From Amoebophrya sp. A120 (Eukaryota; Sar; Dinophyceae; Syndiniales; Amoebophryaceae): a stretch of 64,000 nt of DNA. The position numbers and the translations under genes are program-made. Shown one piece after another: positions 32,171 through 50,967 of this stretch (its first letter is position 1; every line of letters begins with the position of its first letter). The stretch lies in the NCBI GenBank assembly GCA_905178155.1, contig CAJINV010000004.1:10523655-10587654 (forward strand), given 5' to 3'. A model generated the notes under the pieces. The model made no database searches, was not told the DNA's origin, and worked only from the letters and a program-made list of their open reading frames with translations.

Positions 32171-34063
32171 ATGGTGTTTCATCCCGGCGACTTGTCCGCG
32201 ACGTCCGGCGGGGCTGGGACTCCCGCCGCAATGCTTTTGACGGAGCCGGAACATCAGCGTCACACGACGAAGAAAGAATCTTCCGGCATCAACGGCACCT
32301 CCAGCCCCTTGGACAACGCCACGTCGCAGCAGGGCTCTGCCCGCCCGCAGAAGGTGGAGATCTTCATCGACGGTAAGATTGTCGACGCGACCAGCTACGC
32401 GAAGAAGCACCCGGGCGGGCGGATTTTGGAGTTCATGGCGGGGACCGACGGGACGGACGCGTTCGCGCAGTTCCACCACCGGTCGGAGAAAGCGGCCAAG
32501 ATTTTGGCGAAGCTCCCGCAGCGGGACCCGGTGGACGAGGCGGAAAAGCGGGCGTTTGTCAACGTGGGGAACCAGGCACTGCTCGCGGACGTGCGGGCGC
32601 TCGAGGCGGAGTTGGACGCCGAAGGGTACTTCAAACCCTCGCCGCGGCACGCGGCTTACCGGGTTGCGGAAATCGTGGTTATGCACCTGGTCGGGCTGGT
32701 CTTTTTGTTTGCCGCGGGGAAAAGTGAAGAGATTGGTCAAGACAACTTTTCCCGCACGGCCACTGCTTTGTCGACGGTCGCGACCACGGCTTTTTCGACG
32801 TTTTTTCTCTTCCTCGGCCTGGTCACGCTCGGCGTCGCGCAAGGCCGCTGCGGGTGGCTGCAGCACGAGGGCGGGCACTACTCGCTGACCGGCTACATGA
32901 AGCTCGACAAGCGGCTGCAGCAGTGCATCTACGGGTTCGGTTGCGGAATGGCTGCGTCCTGGTGGGTATGCTAGAAGAAAGCATCGCATTACTCTGACTT
33001 TCATCGCAAATGCTAATGCGGTTTCTCAGTAGGAACAAAAATCAAATTTTTATATGCTAACAGAGGTAAAAAGATAGATCTTTCTAGAATTGTTTTGAAG
33101 CTGTGCGGGCGCAATGAATTTGTGCGATTGTGCGATCCTTTCACAAAGGATACTTCTCCAACCAGCACAACAAGCACCACGCGACGCCGCAGAAAATCGG
33201 TTACGATGTGGATTTGAACACCCTGCCGCTGGTCGCCTTCCACACCGGTGCGGTAACGGACACGAAAGCCGGGCAGAAGCTCGCCGCAGGGACGAGGAAT
33301 AAGAAATCGTCGAAGCAGGTGGAGCAGCAGCTGACCGCTTGGGCGAACTACTGGCTGAAAAACCAGGCGTACCTTTTTTCCCCGCTCATCTGCCTCCTGG
33401 TCGCGCTGTTCTGGCAGCTGTACCTGCACCCGCGGCACGCGATGCGCACGCAGAACTACATGGAGCTGGTCTGGATGGCCTGCCGGTACGGCTGCACGTT
33501 CGCGTTTTTGCTCTCCACCCTGCAGTGGTCGGTGTTCGGGAGTGTGGTCTTCTACGTCGCGTACGTTCAACTCGGGAGCAGCTACATCTTCACGAACTTC
33601 GCGGTGTCCCACACGCACTTGGACGTGGTTCCCGAGACCGACCACCGGAACTGGGCGGAGTACGCAGCGGACCACACCATGAACTGTGACAATCACTTCT
33701 TGACCAACTGGTGGATGAGCTTCTTGAACTTTCAGGTAGAAAAATGTTTATCAAAACCGATACCGAGTTTCTTGCAAGGACTAAAAATCGATTTTCTTCT
33801 TCTTGACGGAAATTATGTGCGAATGGTAATTTATTGTTTGATGGCATCAACAACTACAAACGACTCAGATCGAGCACCACCTGTGGCCGCAGATGCCGCA
33901 GTTTCGTTTTCCCGAGGTTTCGCCCCGGGTCCGCGCGGTGTTTGAAAAGCACGGTAAGGAGTACAAGAGCTTACCTTACTGGGAAGCAATCCGGATCACG
34001 TTGAAGAATTTGGACGACGTCGCTCAAGAGGCTTTGGAGATGACGCGGGCGAAGATCGACTAG
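32171..34063 (+). CDS. Front-end fatty acid desaturase with N-terminal cytochrome b5 domain
   Basis: Three exons: 32171-32965, 33148-33735 and 33869-34063, giving 525 aa. Front-end desaturases add a cis double bond between an existing one and the carboxyl end of an acyl chain, in the ER membrane, with electrons from the fused cytochrome b5. The heme motif HPGGR is present near residue 80. The three histidine boxes are HEGGH (in GWLQHEGGHYSLTG), HNKHH (in NQHNKHHATPQK) and QIEHH, where Gln replaces the first His, the hallmark of front-end enzymes. Hydrophobic segments flank the boxes. The surrounding sequence resembles algal delta-6 acyl desaturases, but delta-5 or delta-4 specificity cannot be excluded. 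The second intron is GT-AG; the first is ambiguous by one base around a shared G, and its GT...AG reading does not keep frame. Confidence 0.94.
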
Positions 34064-34831
34064 ACCGGCAGGGGATGGACGTTGACGGGCTCGGACTTTT
34101 TTGCTAGATTTCGCACAGGCATGCTGGCACAGCAGAATCAGAATTTATCTTCTAATTTTTAGAGAAAAACATTTACATTACGACGACACAGGCATTCTAC
34201 GCAAGTACTACAGCGAATACAAACATGATTGCTACAGCAAGTACTACAGCTGGAAAGTTTTTTGCAACATCTCCCAAGCACCACGAGCTACTTCCAAGAA
34301 ATTTATTTTTTTGCCAACAACATCATCCACTTTTTGTTGAAACACACCTTAACCACGCTTAGGATTTTTGAACAGACGAAGGGAAAATCGCTACACCGAC
34401 ACAAACCGTATGCAGCAAACCTGTCGTAAGACAAATTTTCCGTGTCGACACAAAATATCTGAGACAAGATACTGCAGCAGCTGCGCTACCAGTGCACATA
34501 GCGGCGCTCAGCGCGCTCCTTCGTGCAAGATTTCTTTCTGTTCGTAGTCTTTTCTTAGGAGAGCAAAAAAGATCCTTCAGAATGAACCGGAAGATGTTTG
34601 CGACACCCTTGCGCGCAACACCTCCAACTCAAACGTGTGCGACAAGCGCAGGCTGTTAGGGTTGAAAATAGAGTATGCGAACGTGCAGCCCGGCCGCAGC
34701 GCTACTTGCCGTCCACTAGAACCCCCACGGAAGTAGATATTAGCAAAACATCGCCCACGCGACTACTTCACTGCACGCAAGAACACCGTTGCGAAACCCC
34801 GCACAAAAAAGTCGAACCCCCGACCACGACG
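34064..34831. other. Intergenic, nothing recognised
   Basis: Contains the 3' flank of the desaturase gene and 5' flank of the transporter gene; 34180-34260 has a few imperfect copies of AAGTACTACAGC. No gene or RNA recognised. Confidence 0.5.
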
Positions 34832-36956
34832 ATGTCGTCCCTCGTGTGGCTGGGGGTCTCTATGGAGGTCTGCGCCAGCATTGTCGGCACGATTGGTAAG
34901 CAGATGATCCGCCACGGGGCGGTGGCGAAAAAATCCCAGTACATCGAAAAACTTTTCCAGTACACCGGGCTCTTGCTTACTACCCTCATCGGCCCAATCC
35001 TCGACCTCGCGGCCTACACCTTCGCCCCGCAATCCATGATCGCACCCTTCAACGGCCTGGATGTCGCCTGGAACACGGCGCTGGCCCCTTTCACGTTAGG
35101 GGAGACCCTGACGAAGCGGAAATTGATCGCGATCTTGACGGTGGCCGCCGGGGTGTTCAGCACCTTGGCTTTTGTCCACATGGAGGAGCCGGAGTACACG
35201 TCGGACTACATGCGCGAAGTGGTGTTCTCCTGGCGAACGTTCGTCTACTTAATCCTATTCGGCTGCTTCATCGGCTACAATTTGCGAGTCCAGAGGAGAT
35301 ACCCGAAGGGAGACAATCGTCGGGGACTCTCACTGGGGATCACCGGGGGATCGTTAGCCGGGAACATGTTTTGCGTGAAACTGATCGGGGAAATCATCCA
35401 GGACTCCGCTTCGTCCGAGTCGTTTTTCGAACGGTTCGGCCAGTGGTTTGAGGAGGACGCGCTGCTGGTGTGCGCGCTGCTGTTTGGGACGGTCCTGTTC
35501 TCGGTTTCGAACATCAAGTTCATGGCCGAGGGCATGCGGGAGTTCGAAGCGCTGTACATGGTGACGCTGTATGAAGGTGAGTAGAAAGTGATTGGTCTCG
35601 GCAAAGAGCCATTTTTTTGTCATGCTCTTTGAACATTCCACTTAGTGTGGTGTTATGTATGCTGAACTTCATCAAACCTGAATGTAAATCCTCTCCAAAG
35701 GTAGCATCATCGTTTCCGGCTGTCTTTGCGGTACGGTCATCATGCGGGACTTCGACCGAGGGAGCTGGTTCAACCCGATCGGCTTCTACGCCTGCATCCT
35801 TCTCATCATCCTCGGTTTGTATCTCCTCTTCGTCGCCCAGATGCGGGCCTCGTCGTCCCTGTTCGCCGGCACGGCGTCGATTGTGTTGGATAAGCGAGAA
35901 ACGCTTTCGCTGCGACCGAGCAGTCCAGGGGCTTTATCAGAGACGAATCCGGACCAGCCATTGCCACGGTTGAGCAGAGGAGGTGGGGTGGTCAGCAATA
36001 GGTGTGCCGCTTCTGGTGCACCAGCGCAGGACTGTGCAAAAGACTCGGCTGCTCTGGGCGTCGAGAAGCTCGAGATTGTGATAGACGTCGAAAATCAAAA
36101 TTCCGACGACCAAATAAGCAACCTCGGAGAGCACAATTTGCGGATAACGTCCACTTGTAGTTCCCAGCAAACTGCAGGCGAGCAACAGCAGCATCTTCAT
36201 CAAACGACGAAAGCCAGTAACTCCACCAGCGAGATCAAGTCCGTCGAAGGAACACCCAGTGGACAGTTAACCGAAAGCACGACGGGGCAGCATGAAGCGG
36301 AGAACGGGTCTTCGTCGTCCTCCAGCATGAACAATATCCGCGACGGGGGGAACGGATCGAGTGGTTGTACGTCTAGCGGTACTACAATTACAATGCAGGA
36401 GACGGGAAAGAGTAAAGTCATGGACGGCAAGGGCAAAGGGGAAATTCATGACGATGGCCGCGTGCAAGGGGACTTTTTGCCATTAGCGTGCGCGACAATT
36501 GATGAAGGAAAGGAGGTTCTTCTGCTCTCCCGACAGGAACAGCAGCAAGTTCCGTCGACGATAGTCGTGCAACTACACCAGCTTCCGGAGCCAAAAACCT
36601 CATCTGCACAAAGGACGAACTACACCACCGGTGCCAAGGAACCTTGCTGCGGAGTGTTCGCGAAAAGTAGTAGTGCCGCTGCAACTTCTTCTACCGGTAG
36701 TAGTGAGGAGGTGCAAGAAGACCACGGCCACACCAGCGACAACGCTGGCGCCTCGTTGCAATCGCCTGGTTCTGAGCAAGATCAACAGCCTACTAGGGTA
36801 CTATTCGCTCCGTCTGTGAACGAAGCTTTGCTCCCCTCACCATTAGAGGTGTTCCAGGAATACCCCTTTCGTCGGAATCTCAGCTTGGTCCGGCGGGAGG
36901 AGGAAGACGAGGAAGAGTCAAGGGCTGGAAGCACGGAGAAAAGACCGGGAAAGTAG
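34832..36956 (+). CDS. NIPA-type magnesium transporter with long C-terminal tail
   Basis: Two exons, 34832-35576 and 35701-36956, separated by a 124-base GT-AG intron in phase 1; 666 aa. NIPA proteins are membrane transporters in the drug/metabolite superfamily and move magnesium. The start, WLGVSMEVCASIVGTIGKQ, and the stretch GPILDLAAYTFAPQSMIAPFNGLD are close to the family pattern. About nine hydrophobic segments occupy the first 350 residues, ending with FYACILLIILGLYLLF. The remaining 310 residues are a Ser/Thr/Gln/Gly-rich tail without predicted folds, much longer than in the animal family, likely cytoplasmic and regulatory. The ATG at 34832 is chosen because upstream in-frame sequence is low in protein character. 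Ion specificity is inferred from the family. Confidence 0.88.
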
Positions 36957-38090
36957 GTGTAAACACAGTTGATCTTTTTGATTAGGCAATTTGTCATGGA
37001 AAAGTTACACCCAAGATATTGTATCTGATTTGGCAAAAATGATGTGGAAAGAACGTCGTCCCGTTTCAAAATGCACCAAATTTTTGAGCAATTGCAATTC
37101 AGTGTAGGATGTCTGTCTTGTTTCGATAGGAGGGCCTAACAGATTTGAACGAGCGAGGCAACCGCAAAAAGAGCAAAAACGGTTCGCGGTACATCGATGG
37201 AGCATGGCATGCAGCGCTTGTAAGCAAATTCCATCTGATTTGGAGCCGCTAAAAACTTTTTTTGCTACATAGTATGCCGGACTGCGTGTTCTGGTGCTGG
37301 GTTGCTGACAGGTCGCTAGGAAGGTTTCTGTTTTGCAGCCAAACGCGAAGATGGATCGTTTTGGCACCGCGCTCGCGATCGGAAATCACTGTCGTTTTAA
37401 ATCGGTCGTGAATTGAAAGTTTCGACGAAAGCGAATTATTAGAAGTACGTATCGATCGGACTCTTTTTGTGTGCCTTTCCTTATTTTGCTTTTTGCAATT
37501 GTGACTCTTTCAACGCTGCAGAAAAAGTCTCTCAGATCTTCAACGGAACATCGCCTGACATTCATCGAATCAGAAAACATGGGCCCAATTATTTTTTCCT
37601 CGAACAGCCTAAATCCTGATCCCACACAACTTTGTCTACCCTGTTAGTACTTTAAAAGTAGCAGGTTTTCAGAATCACTTTCATCTACTCCGCTGTGCCT
37701 TTGACCACGCAGTTATTTGTTATCCTCAGGACGATTCCGATCCGAAAGCCTCGCTACGCACATTGACTTTTTCAAAAGCTTGTTGGACTTACTTGCTCGG
37801 TTTTAATATTCGCTGTGAACTATGTTCAAACTCGCTTACTAATTCTTGAAAAAAAAAGCCATGGCATTTTCAACAACCGCAATCACGATCAAGCCGCAGC
37901 GAGCTCGTCTGCGAGCTCGGATTGGTGAATACAGCGCGTGAGTGACGGGTACAAGCGAGGACACTGTCGGACAAGACCGGTGTCGCCGGAGCACGTGGTA
38001 ACTACAAGACGGGAAGAACACGCTTTGGGTACGAATTGCTACCTGGTCCCTAATACGACTTTACTCACATCACCACAAGGCCATCGGATC
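36957..38090. other. Intergenic, nothing recognised
   Basis: Over 1 kb with no gene, introner or RNA recognised. The last 200 bases before 38091 should hold the SRP54 promoter and leader. Confidence 0.5.
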
Positions 38091-45048
<6,958 letters not shown>

Positions 45049-45740
45049 CTTCAGGAATGGGGTTAGTTTAGTAAAATGTGCTTCAGTACGAGGAAGTCGG
45101 TATGGCCAGTTGAGGCATAGTATTACGAGCGACTGATCGACGTCACTGAGGAACGTGAAAAAGAAAAGCCACCTCATTGCCTTAGCACCTTTGTTCATCT
45201 TTGTCCACCGCTCGCCAAATCGTCTGCGAAGACGCTACTGAATTCGAAAGCGAGTGAGTGCGAGATCGTGATCGGATACCTTCAGTGTGAGGGTGAATAC
45301 AACTACCGACTCGACATCAACATGAGTAAATTGGAAAAAAAGAATGATGCGATCAAAAGAGAGATAGAATAGCTTCGATGGCCAGCATAGCCACGATGAA
45401 GTGAGCGAGTGAAGAAGATAAGACTAGCTTGATCTTCTTCGAGTTCTTTCGTGTTGGTGGAGCGAAGAGGGTGTTGGTTTCGGCGTCATTCTTTGGTAGT
45501 GTTCCTGCTGAGCACGTCAAGTTTGAGTTCGCTATTACCTGACAAAATCGATGCGCCAGAAGTATATTTATCATGGTTCTCGAGAAAAAACGTCGCAAAA
45601 GGTTCCAAATTTAGAAATCTGAAAGTAGAATATCAAGCCGGACGTCGAGAGGTTTAGTTGTCCTTCCGTACGAGGTTTTCTGCGGAAGAGGTTCTTCCAC
45701 ATTCGTTCGAATAAAGAACCAAACTCCAAAAGGAGCAAAG
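45049..45740. other. Intergenic, nothing recognised
   Basis: Separates SRP54 from the first of the two tandem surface-protein genes. No RNA gene, introner or coding frame recognised. Confidence 0.5.
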
Positions 45741-48700
45741 ATGAAGGTGTTCTACCTGCTCGCCGCCGCCACGGCATCCGAGCAGCTGCGCGGTAGCACT
45801 GCGTTGGATCAGAGCTCGCGCACATCTCACGCAGAGCAGCATGCGGGGAAAACGAAAAGCCACCCCAGCCACCGGCACGTGGTGCTGGATGCGGATGCCT
45901 TTGTTCCCGCGGATACTGCCCAAGAATCGCCGCAGCATTCTCACGAAGACGAGAAGCTGCTGCGGAGCGAGCCATTTGCGCACGGCAGAAACATGATGAA
46001 AACTTCTACCTCACAGCACCACCACAAGCAGACGCGGCTTAGTCCCGCCGCGGCGAAGAGGAAGCACAGTCTCCAGCAGCACCGCGTCGGCCATTCGGGG
46101 CGGAATCACCATCAGCACAAGAAGCCGTCGCAGCATGGCGCGCACCTGGCCGCGAAGCTGCACCTGCTTCAGATCACCAAAAGCCGTGGAATATCTCGCA
46201 GAAAAAAACTAGCATACCATGTGTGTTGTATAATGCAAAGATAGCTTGGCCAGAAACGAAAGTCGATGGTCAATGATCATGGGAGCTCTGATAGCATGCA
46301 GCTTAATCGATGCAACTGTGACTACTTTAATTCACTTGATATACAATTCTGCATTAGCGGCACTAATAGTTTTTTTTTCTATGTGATACGTAGCACACAC
46401 TTCTTCGAGCGGTTCTGACCCGGAGCCCTTTGCCACAAAAGCCAAAGAGGTTGCTGACGCTATTATCGATAACAAGACAAGTGACAGCGATGATGACGTG
46501 GACGCCGCGGTGGATGCGCAGATGACCAATCTCGAGGGAACCTTCGCTGAGGGCCATCTTACCACCGATGGCGTTACCACGATCACGCCTGCTATCAAAA
46601 CGGTAGCTAAGGCCGCTGTCGCCGATGCCGGGGACGCTGCTTATCAAAATTGAAAACTTTCCCTCCCCATATTCAAAACGAAATTTCTGATGCTGGATCT
46701 GCGTACACAGTCTTGTTTTGAGGGATTGCAGCCAGATCTTCAGCCTGGCCAGGGGCGTTTGCGTACATTTGTTCCGAATGGGAAACTGCTACCCGGTAGG
46801 CCCAGCAGCATGGTATACCGCTTCTTAGGGGGAAGAAAGCCTCGGCGCTTGCCTTCTTGCAAGACAAGGCTGATTCGTGGTCATAAGTCTGCGGCACAAA
46901 TTATCCTCTTTAGTATGGGAAGGGGGGATTTTTCCTCCGAATTCCGCGGCTGATAAGGACACCATTAAGGCGGCGATCGAGCAACAAGCGCAAGCCATCT
47001 TCGACGCTGATGCTGGGAGGTAAAATCAATTGTTAAATCCCGCATGACAAATACGTAACTATTAACTTTTTGCACCGCGGGCCAGTTGCATGCTAAGTAC
47101 CCTTCTTGTTCGTTGGTGCTTCTCATTCTCTTACCACGTTTCTCGCGGAGGTTTGAATTTTGTGTAGAGGCAAAGTTGCGGCAAATCCTGTTCCGCGGAG
47201 CCTAATGTATAATGTTTGTACTATTGTAGAACCTTGCAAGCGACTTGATTTCTTTTTCTACCCAATGCGGAATGAGACTACAACTGATACAAAGCAAACA
47301 CAAACTACAGGGGCGGGATGCCATATCCCGTGCAAATATGTGTCGTCCGGGGTTGGAAACTTGTCGTGCAAAATAGTGAAAGTACACCACGAACAGAGTA
47401 CATTTTTAGTCAGCGAACCATAACAACTTCTCTGGCGACCCTGTGTCACGTATTTCGCATGCAAAATCATATTTCTGCAGCACCCCGAGCAAGTGGCGCT
47501 CGCGCAATTGCGCAAGAACAATATTTTATAAATTCATCGCAAACGAGTGGTCTAGATCTACAAACAGTCAGCACTCCAGTCAAACAATAGCTATTCCGGA
47601 CCCCAACGTATTTGCAATGCATAAGCCGCCGGACTTCGACGTGTCGATTAACAAGATTTGCACCGAAATGGAGATATCCCGTGTAAAGACGTACCAACAA
47701 CCCAGTAGTGAAGATTAGAGTTGTGCTACTTACACAAGGCCAGAAGCTTTATCGGTCTTGCATGACAACTTGGCTGCATCTCTACGCGTAGTCGTGACTA
47801 GCTACAGCCTCCGGAATGATAAATGCGTGATACGCATTCCGGGCATGCGGACTTTTTACCGTTCCGCATGCTCGAAATGCGTATCCGCATGCCCGTGCCT
47901 GACATTGAATGGATGTCAAGTACGGGTAGGCAAGAATGTGTGCTGCATTTTCTGTAGCATGACAGACGTGCTGGGATGAGTGCGTCTATTTTACACAGGA
48001 TGGAAGACCGTCGAAGCCTGCCAAACGGAGTGTACGGAGGCCTGGACCCACTGCATGGCGGTCAAGGACTATCGCACGAAAAAACTGCTTCACCGCCAAT
48101 TTGGAGGATATACTTGGCATGACATGCGAACAAAGAAAGTCTTCGGGGCGTGTTTCGCAGGGAAAACACCACTAGCAGAAGATTGAGTTTTGCCTTCCTG
48201 GCAGGACAAAATGCATGACAATTTTACAACAGTGAAGCAGTTTTTTCTTGCGATAATACGGATGCGCAGAAGGACATGCCGGTGGGACAAGTAGTCAATG
48301 CTGGTCAAGCAGCCGAAGCAGGAGCGGAGGCGTCCGCGGAGGAGATATGCAAGAAAAAAACTGTGTAAGTGTAAATTTGTGTTACGAGCGAGGCAAGAGC
48401 GTCACACTTCTCATTCTGGATGTGCGACATAGTCTAGTTTCATATTGTGGTGCTTTCGCTTTGCTGCTCATCCTACAAAGACAAAGTTGCACTAAAACAG
48501 TCGTTGTCTTGGATAGGGTGTGTGTGGCGCGGCAGGAGTGACTACGAGGTCGCAGGAGTGCTACTGCAAAGCCAAAGCATACAAGGACAACGCGGCCTGC
48601 ACCGAACCGCCGAAGGGGCACCTGTTCGATTTTATCGAAATGTTCTACAAAGGGATGGAGCCGGTATCAAATGCAACTGTGTCTCGGTCCGGATGAATGC

Positions 48701-49981
48701 CGATGTTTGTAATACGCCTTTTGCATGAAGACCCAGAAGCTCTAGCTTGCAACCAACAGCATTATTGGTTTGAGGAGGTGTCCTACTGCTGCTTATGCCC
48801 GCATGAGAAATCCCGAACTTGAATGGCAAGAAGTCGGGCGCTGTTTCTGTCCATGTATGATGACGGACTTGTGCGTGCTCTAGTACAATGCGCATGACAA
48901 GTTTGCATCTGGTCCTGCGGGGGCTTGCTCTACAACGCCGCTCGGGGTCCTCCGGTGGCTTGCTGCCAATGGATACTCGGAGCGACCATCAGAACTGCGT
49001 AACCGGTTGGAGCTACGAAAAAAAAAGAATGGCCGGTCGGGCCGGTCATTTTAGCATCACAAGTTTGCATGATCCTTCCAGACCCAGACGCAGCTCGTTG
49101 CAGTTGATACCCGGGTGGCGCCGAGGGGTTCAAAGTGGTCGCCGCGATGTGCACGAGCCACACCTTCCCCGCGGACATGAAGCTGGAAAACATGGAGTGT
49201 TCGATATTGTCAGGTAAAATCCATCCTCGACGTTCCCATAGTTCGTTGTATTCGAACGAAGGTTTCCATTTCTCATGCGCGATTTCATTGTGAGTACACA
49301 AATCAACTTGTGTCTGTGCTCGATGAAGAAGAAGAAGGCGAAGTAGAGACACAGCAGAGGCCCACTTTGCTAGCGACGTGTCCTGGTACAACTACATCGG
49401 GCAGTGCAGTGTATCTATCTGGAGTCCTGTCATGCTGTGTGCTTGCAACCACATACACTTTTGCGTGCCTGACAGCACTAGAATCCGTATCTGTTGTCAG
49501 TTCTTACGTGGCAATACAGCATGTAGAAATTTACTTTTGGATTTTGGGACGAAGATGGGGAGAACTATTTGCACTTCGATATCCGGCCGCCACTACGGCC
49601 GCGCCGGCGGGGGAAGGCGAGGGCGGGACCAACATGGCGATGATCGGCGGAATCGTCGCAGTCGTGGTGTTGCTCGGCGGTGTCGGGGGCTTCGTCATGA
49701 TGCATCAAAAGCCGGCGGACGGGGCGGCGGGCGTGGAGGGTGAGGGCGAAGCCGCGGAGGAGGAGTACATGGAGGGTGGTGGGGAAGGGGCTGAGGAGGG
49801 GGTATGTTATAATAATTTATTAGTCGTGCTGCGAATTTGTATGGATATGGAATTCGGAAGCTTTCGTAAGGTGTCCTTCTTCTTCCGCTACAAAATCAAA
49901 AACTGCATTCATGCACACCATGGACGAAATCAACAAAACAGGCCGAGGGCTGAGGCGGTGGCTCCGCGATCGAGTCTTTGA
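45741..49981 (+). CDS. Secreted or surface single-pass membrane protein, introner-rich paralog
   Basis: Exons I can support: 45741-46190, 46393-46641, 46955-47019, parts near 47260-47323, 47624-47674, 48002-48069, 48260-48345, 48540-48664, 49115-49213, and a last exon near 49600-49806. MKVFYLLAAATA is a likely signal peptide. A His-rich region follows (HHHKQTR, RNHHQHKK), then Cys-containing segments (VEACQTECTEAWTHCM; YCKAKAYKDNAACTEPPKG), a membrane span (MAMIGGIVAVVVLLGGVGGF) and a Gly/Glu-rich cytoplasmic tail. The order and motifs match the neighbour at 50968, so the two are tandem duplicates. Here the gene is broken by about seven introners, mostly diverged, and several splice joins are not resolved. 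Function unknown; a cell-surface or cell-covering protein fits the layout. Confidence 0.6.
46191..46392. mobile_element. Introner element, family I (about 200 bp)
   Basis: Left TATCTCGCAGAAAAAAACTAG, right CTAATAGTTTTTTTTTCTATGTGATA form an imperfect inverted repeat. Flanks CGTGGA and CGTAG are related. Joining GGA to GCA keeps frame. Confidence 0.7.
46642..46950. mobile_element. Introner element, family E (about 310 bp)
   Basis: Starts TATCAAAATTGAAAACTTTC and shares TTTCTGATGCTGGATCTG with the copy at 53596. The right arm holds TATGGGAAGGGGGGATTTTTCC. The flanking repeat is about GCTGCT/GCTGAT. Confidence 0.78.
47324..47623. mobile_element. Introner element, family A, diverged (300 bp)
   Basis: Left TATCCCGTGCAAATATGTG with GTCCGGGGTTGG; right CCGGACCCCAACGTATTTGC ending GCATA. 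The inverted repeat has co-varied away from the family consensus (GGTC to GGGG on one arm, GACC to CCCC on the other). Confidence 0.72.
47675..48001. mobile_element. Introner element, family C, diverged (327 bp)
   Basis: Left TATCCCGTGTAAAGACGTAC, right GCGTCTATTTTACACAGGATG. Flanks GGAGA and GGAAG. Confidence 0.75.
48070..48255. mobile_element. Introner element, family J (186 bp)
   Basis: Left arm TATCGCACGAAAAAACTGCT and right arm AGCAGTTTTTTCTTGCGATA are inverted repeats with one mismatch. Only copy of this family in the window; flanking duplication not clear. Confidence 0.75.
48346..48515. mobile_element. Introner element, family K (170 bp)
   Basis: Left TATGCAAGAAAAAAACTGTG and right CAGTCGTTGTCTTGGATA form a weak inverted repeat. 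It resembles family J in its CAAGAAAAAA start, so the two may be related. Confidence 0.55.
48665..49109. mobile_element. Introner element, family A, long and diverged (445 bp)
   Basis: Starts TATCAAATGCAACTGTGTC; ends CCAGACCCAGACGCAGC...CAGTTGATA. Flanks GCCGG and CCCGG. Removal joins ...KGMEPGGAEGFKV... in frame. Confidence 0.85.
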
Positions 49982-50967
49982 TGACGCAGGAGGGTGGAGG
50001 AGGAAAGCGTTCACTCTCACGATTTTGATGAAGCGATTTACGAATTTTATATGCACCTTCTTGTTCCTCAGAATCAGAAACCAGTTTCAGGAGACGTATC
50101 GAATACCAAATGCACCGAGACAATACCGAATCGCTCAAAGAATTAATTTACGAGATATTGCAGACTCCATTTGATGTTAAACTTGTTGTAGCATTGCCGA
50201 TTCGCTAACACAAACACTGTTTACCAAGGCAACTGTATCACAACGAAGAAAATTATTGAAGAGCAGGAGTGCCGAGAGACGTTTGTACTTCCCCGGAGAT
50301 ATTAAAATGCAGCAGCTCCTCGTTGCAATAAATAAACCCGAATGAAGATAACGTGTATCAAACTGACGAAACAAAATGTATAAAATATGGAAGTAGTAAA
50401 AGAAGAAAAAAAAGCCAGTGCTTCTCCTGTAGAATAGCGATAGAAATATGTTGTACCAGACCGCGAAATACTTTTCCTTTGTACGATCAATCGTTTCTCA
50501 ATACCTCTGAAAAAAATGAATCTGTTCGTGCTTCGGCGGATCATGTACAGCCACGCAGAGTATTCTTTCAGCGTAACGTGTTCATCATAATATCGCTTTA
50601 GTGTCGGATTCGCAGTAAATCGCATGTTTTGATTTTCGTTTTTCTCGCTTCCTTGGACTGCACTCGCATCGCCTGCAGCAACGTACGGCTTCTGTTCTTG
50701 TCTTCTTGATCGCGTTCCTTCCTTGTATCGAAGCAGTCGCCTAGGAGTGAGTACGAAACTGTAAGAATATCGCCTTCGTCGGAATCGTCAACATCGTATT
50801 CTCGTGTCAGCTTCGTGTTTGTCGATTTTTGTCGGTGCTTTGCAAGTTGGAGAATCATTTCTATGCTATTCAAAGAGAATATAGGCGCTTGTAATAAAGT
50901 TAGCAAAAGCAAAGCAAATAAGAAGTTTATGGTTATCGAGATTTCGAAGAAAAGCAAAACGAAAACC
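49982..50967. other. Spacer between the tandem paralogs
   Basis: AT-richer than the flanking genes; no introner, RNA gene or convincing coding frame. A frame open from 50815 leads into the next gene but its upstream part is Lys/Ser-rich and not signal-peptide-like. Confidence 0.5.

Noticed and set aside
31835-33004. 389-codon minus-strand frame
   Set aside because: It is antisense to the desaturase exon, which has all diagnostic motifs.
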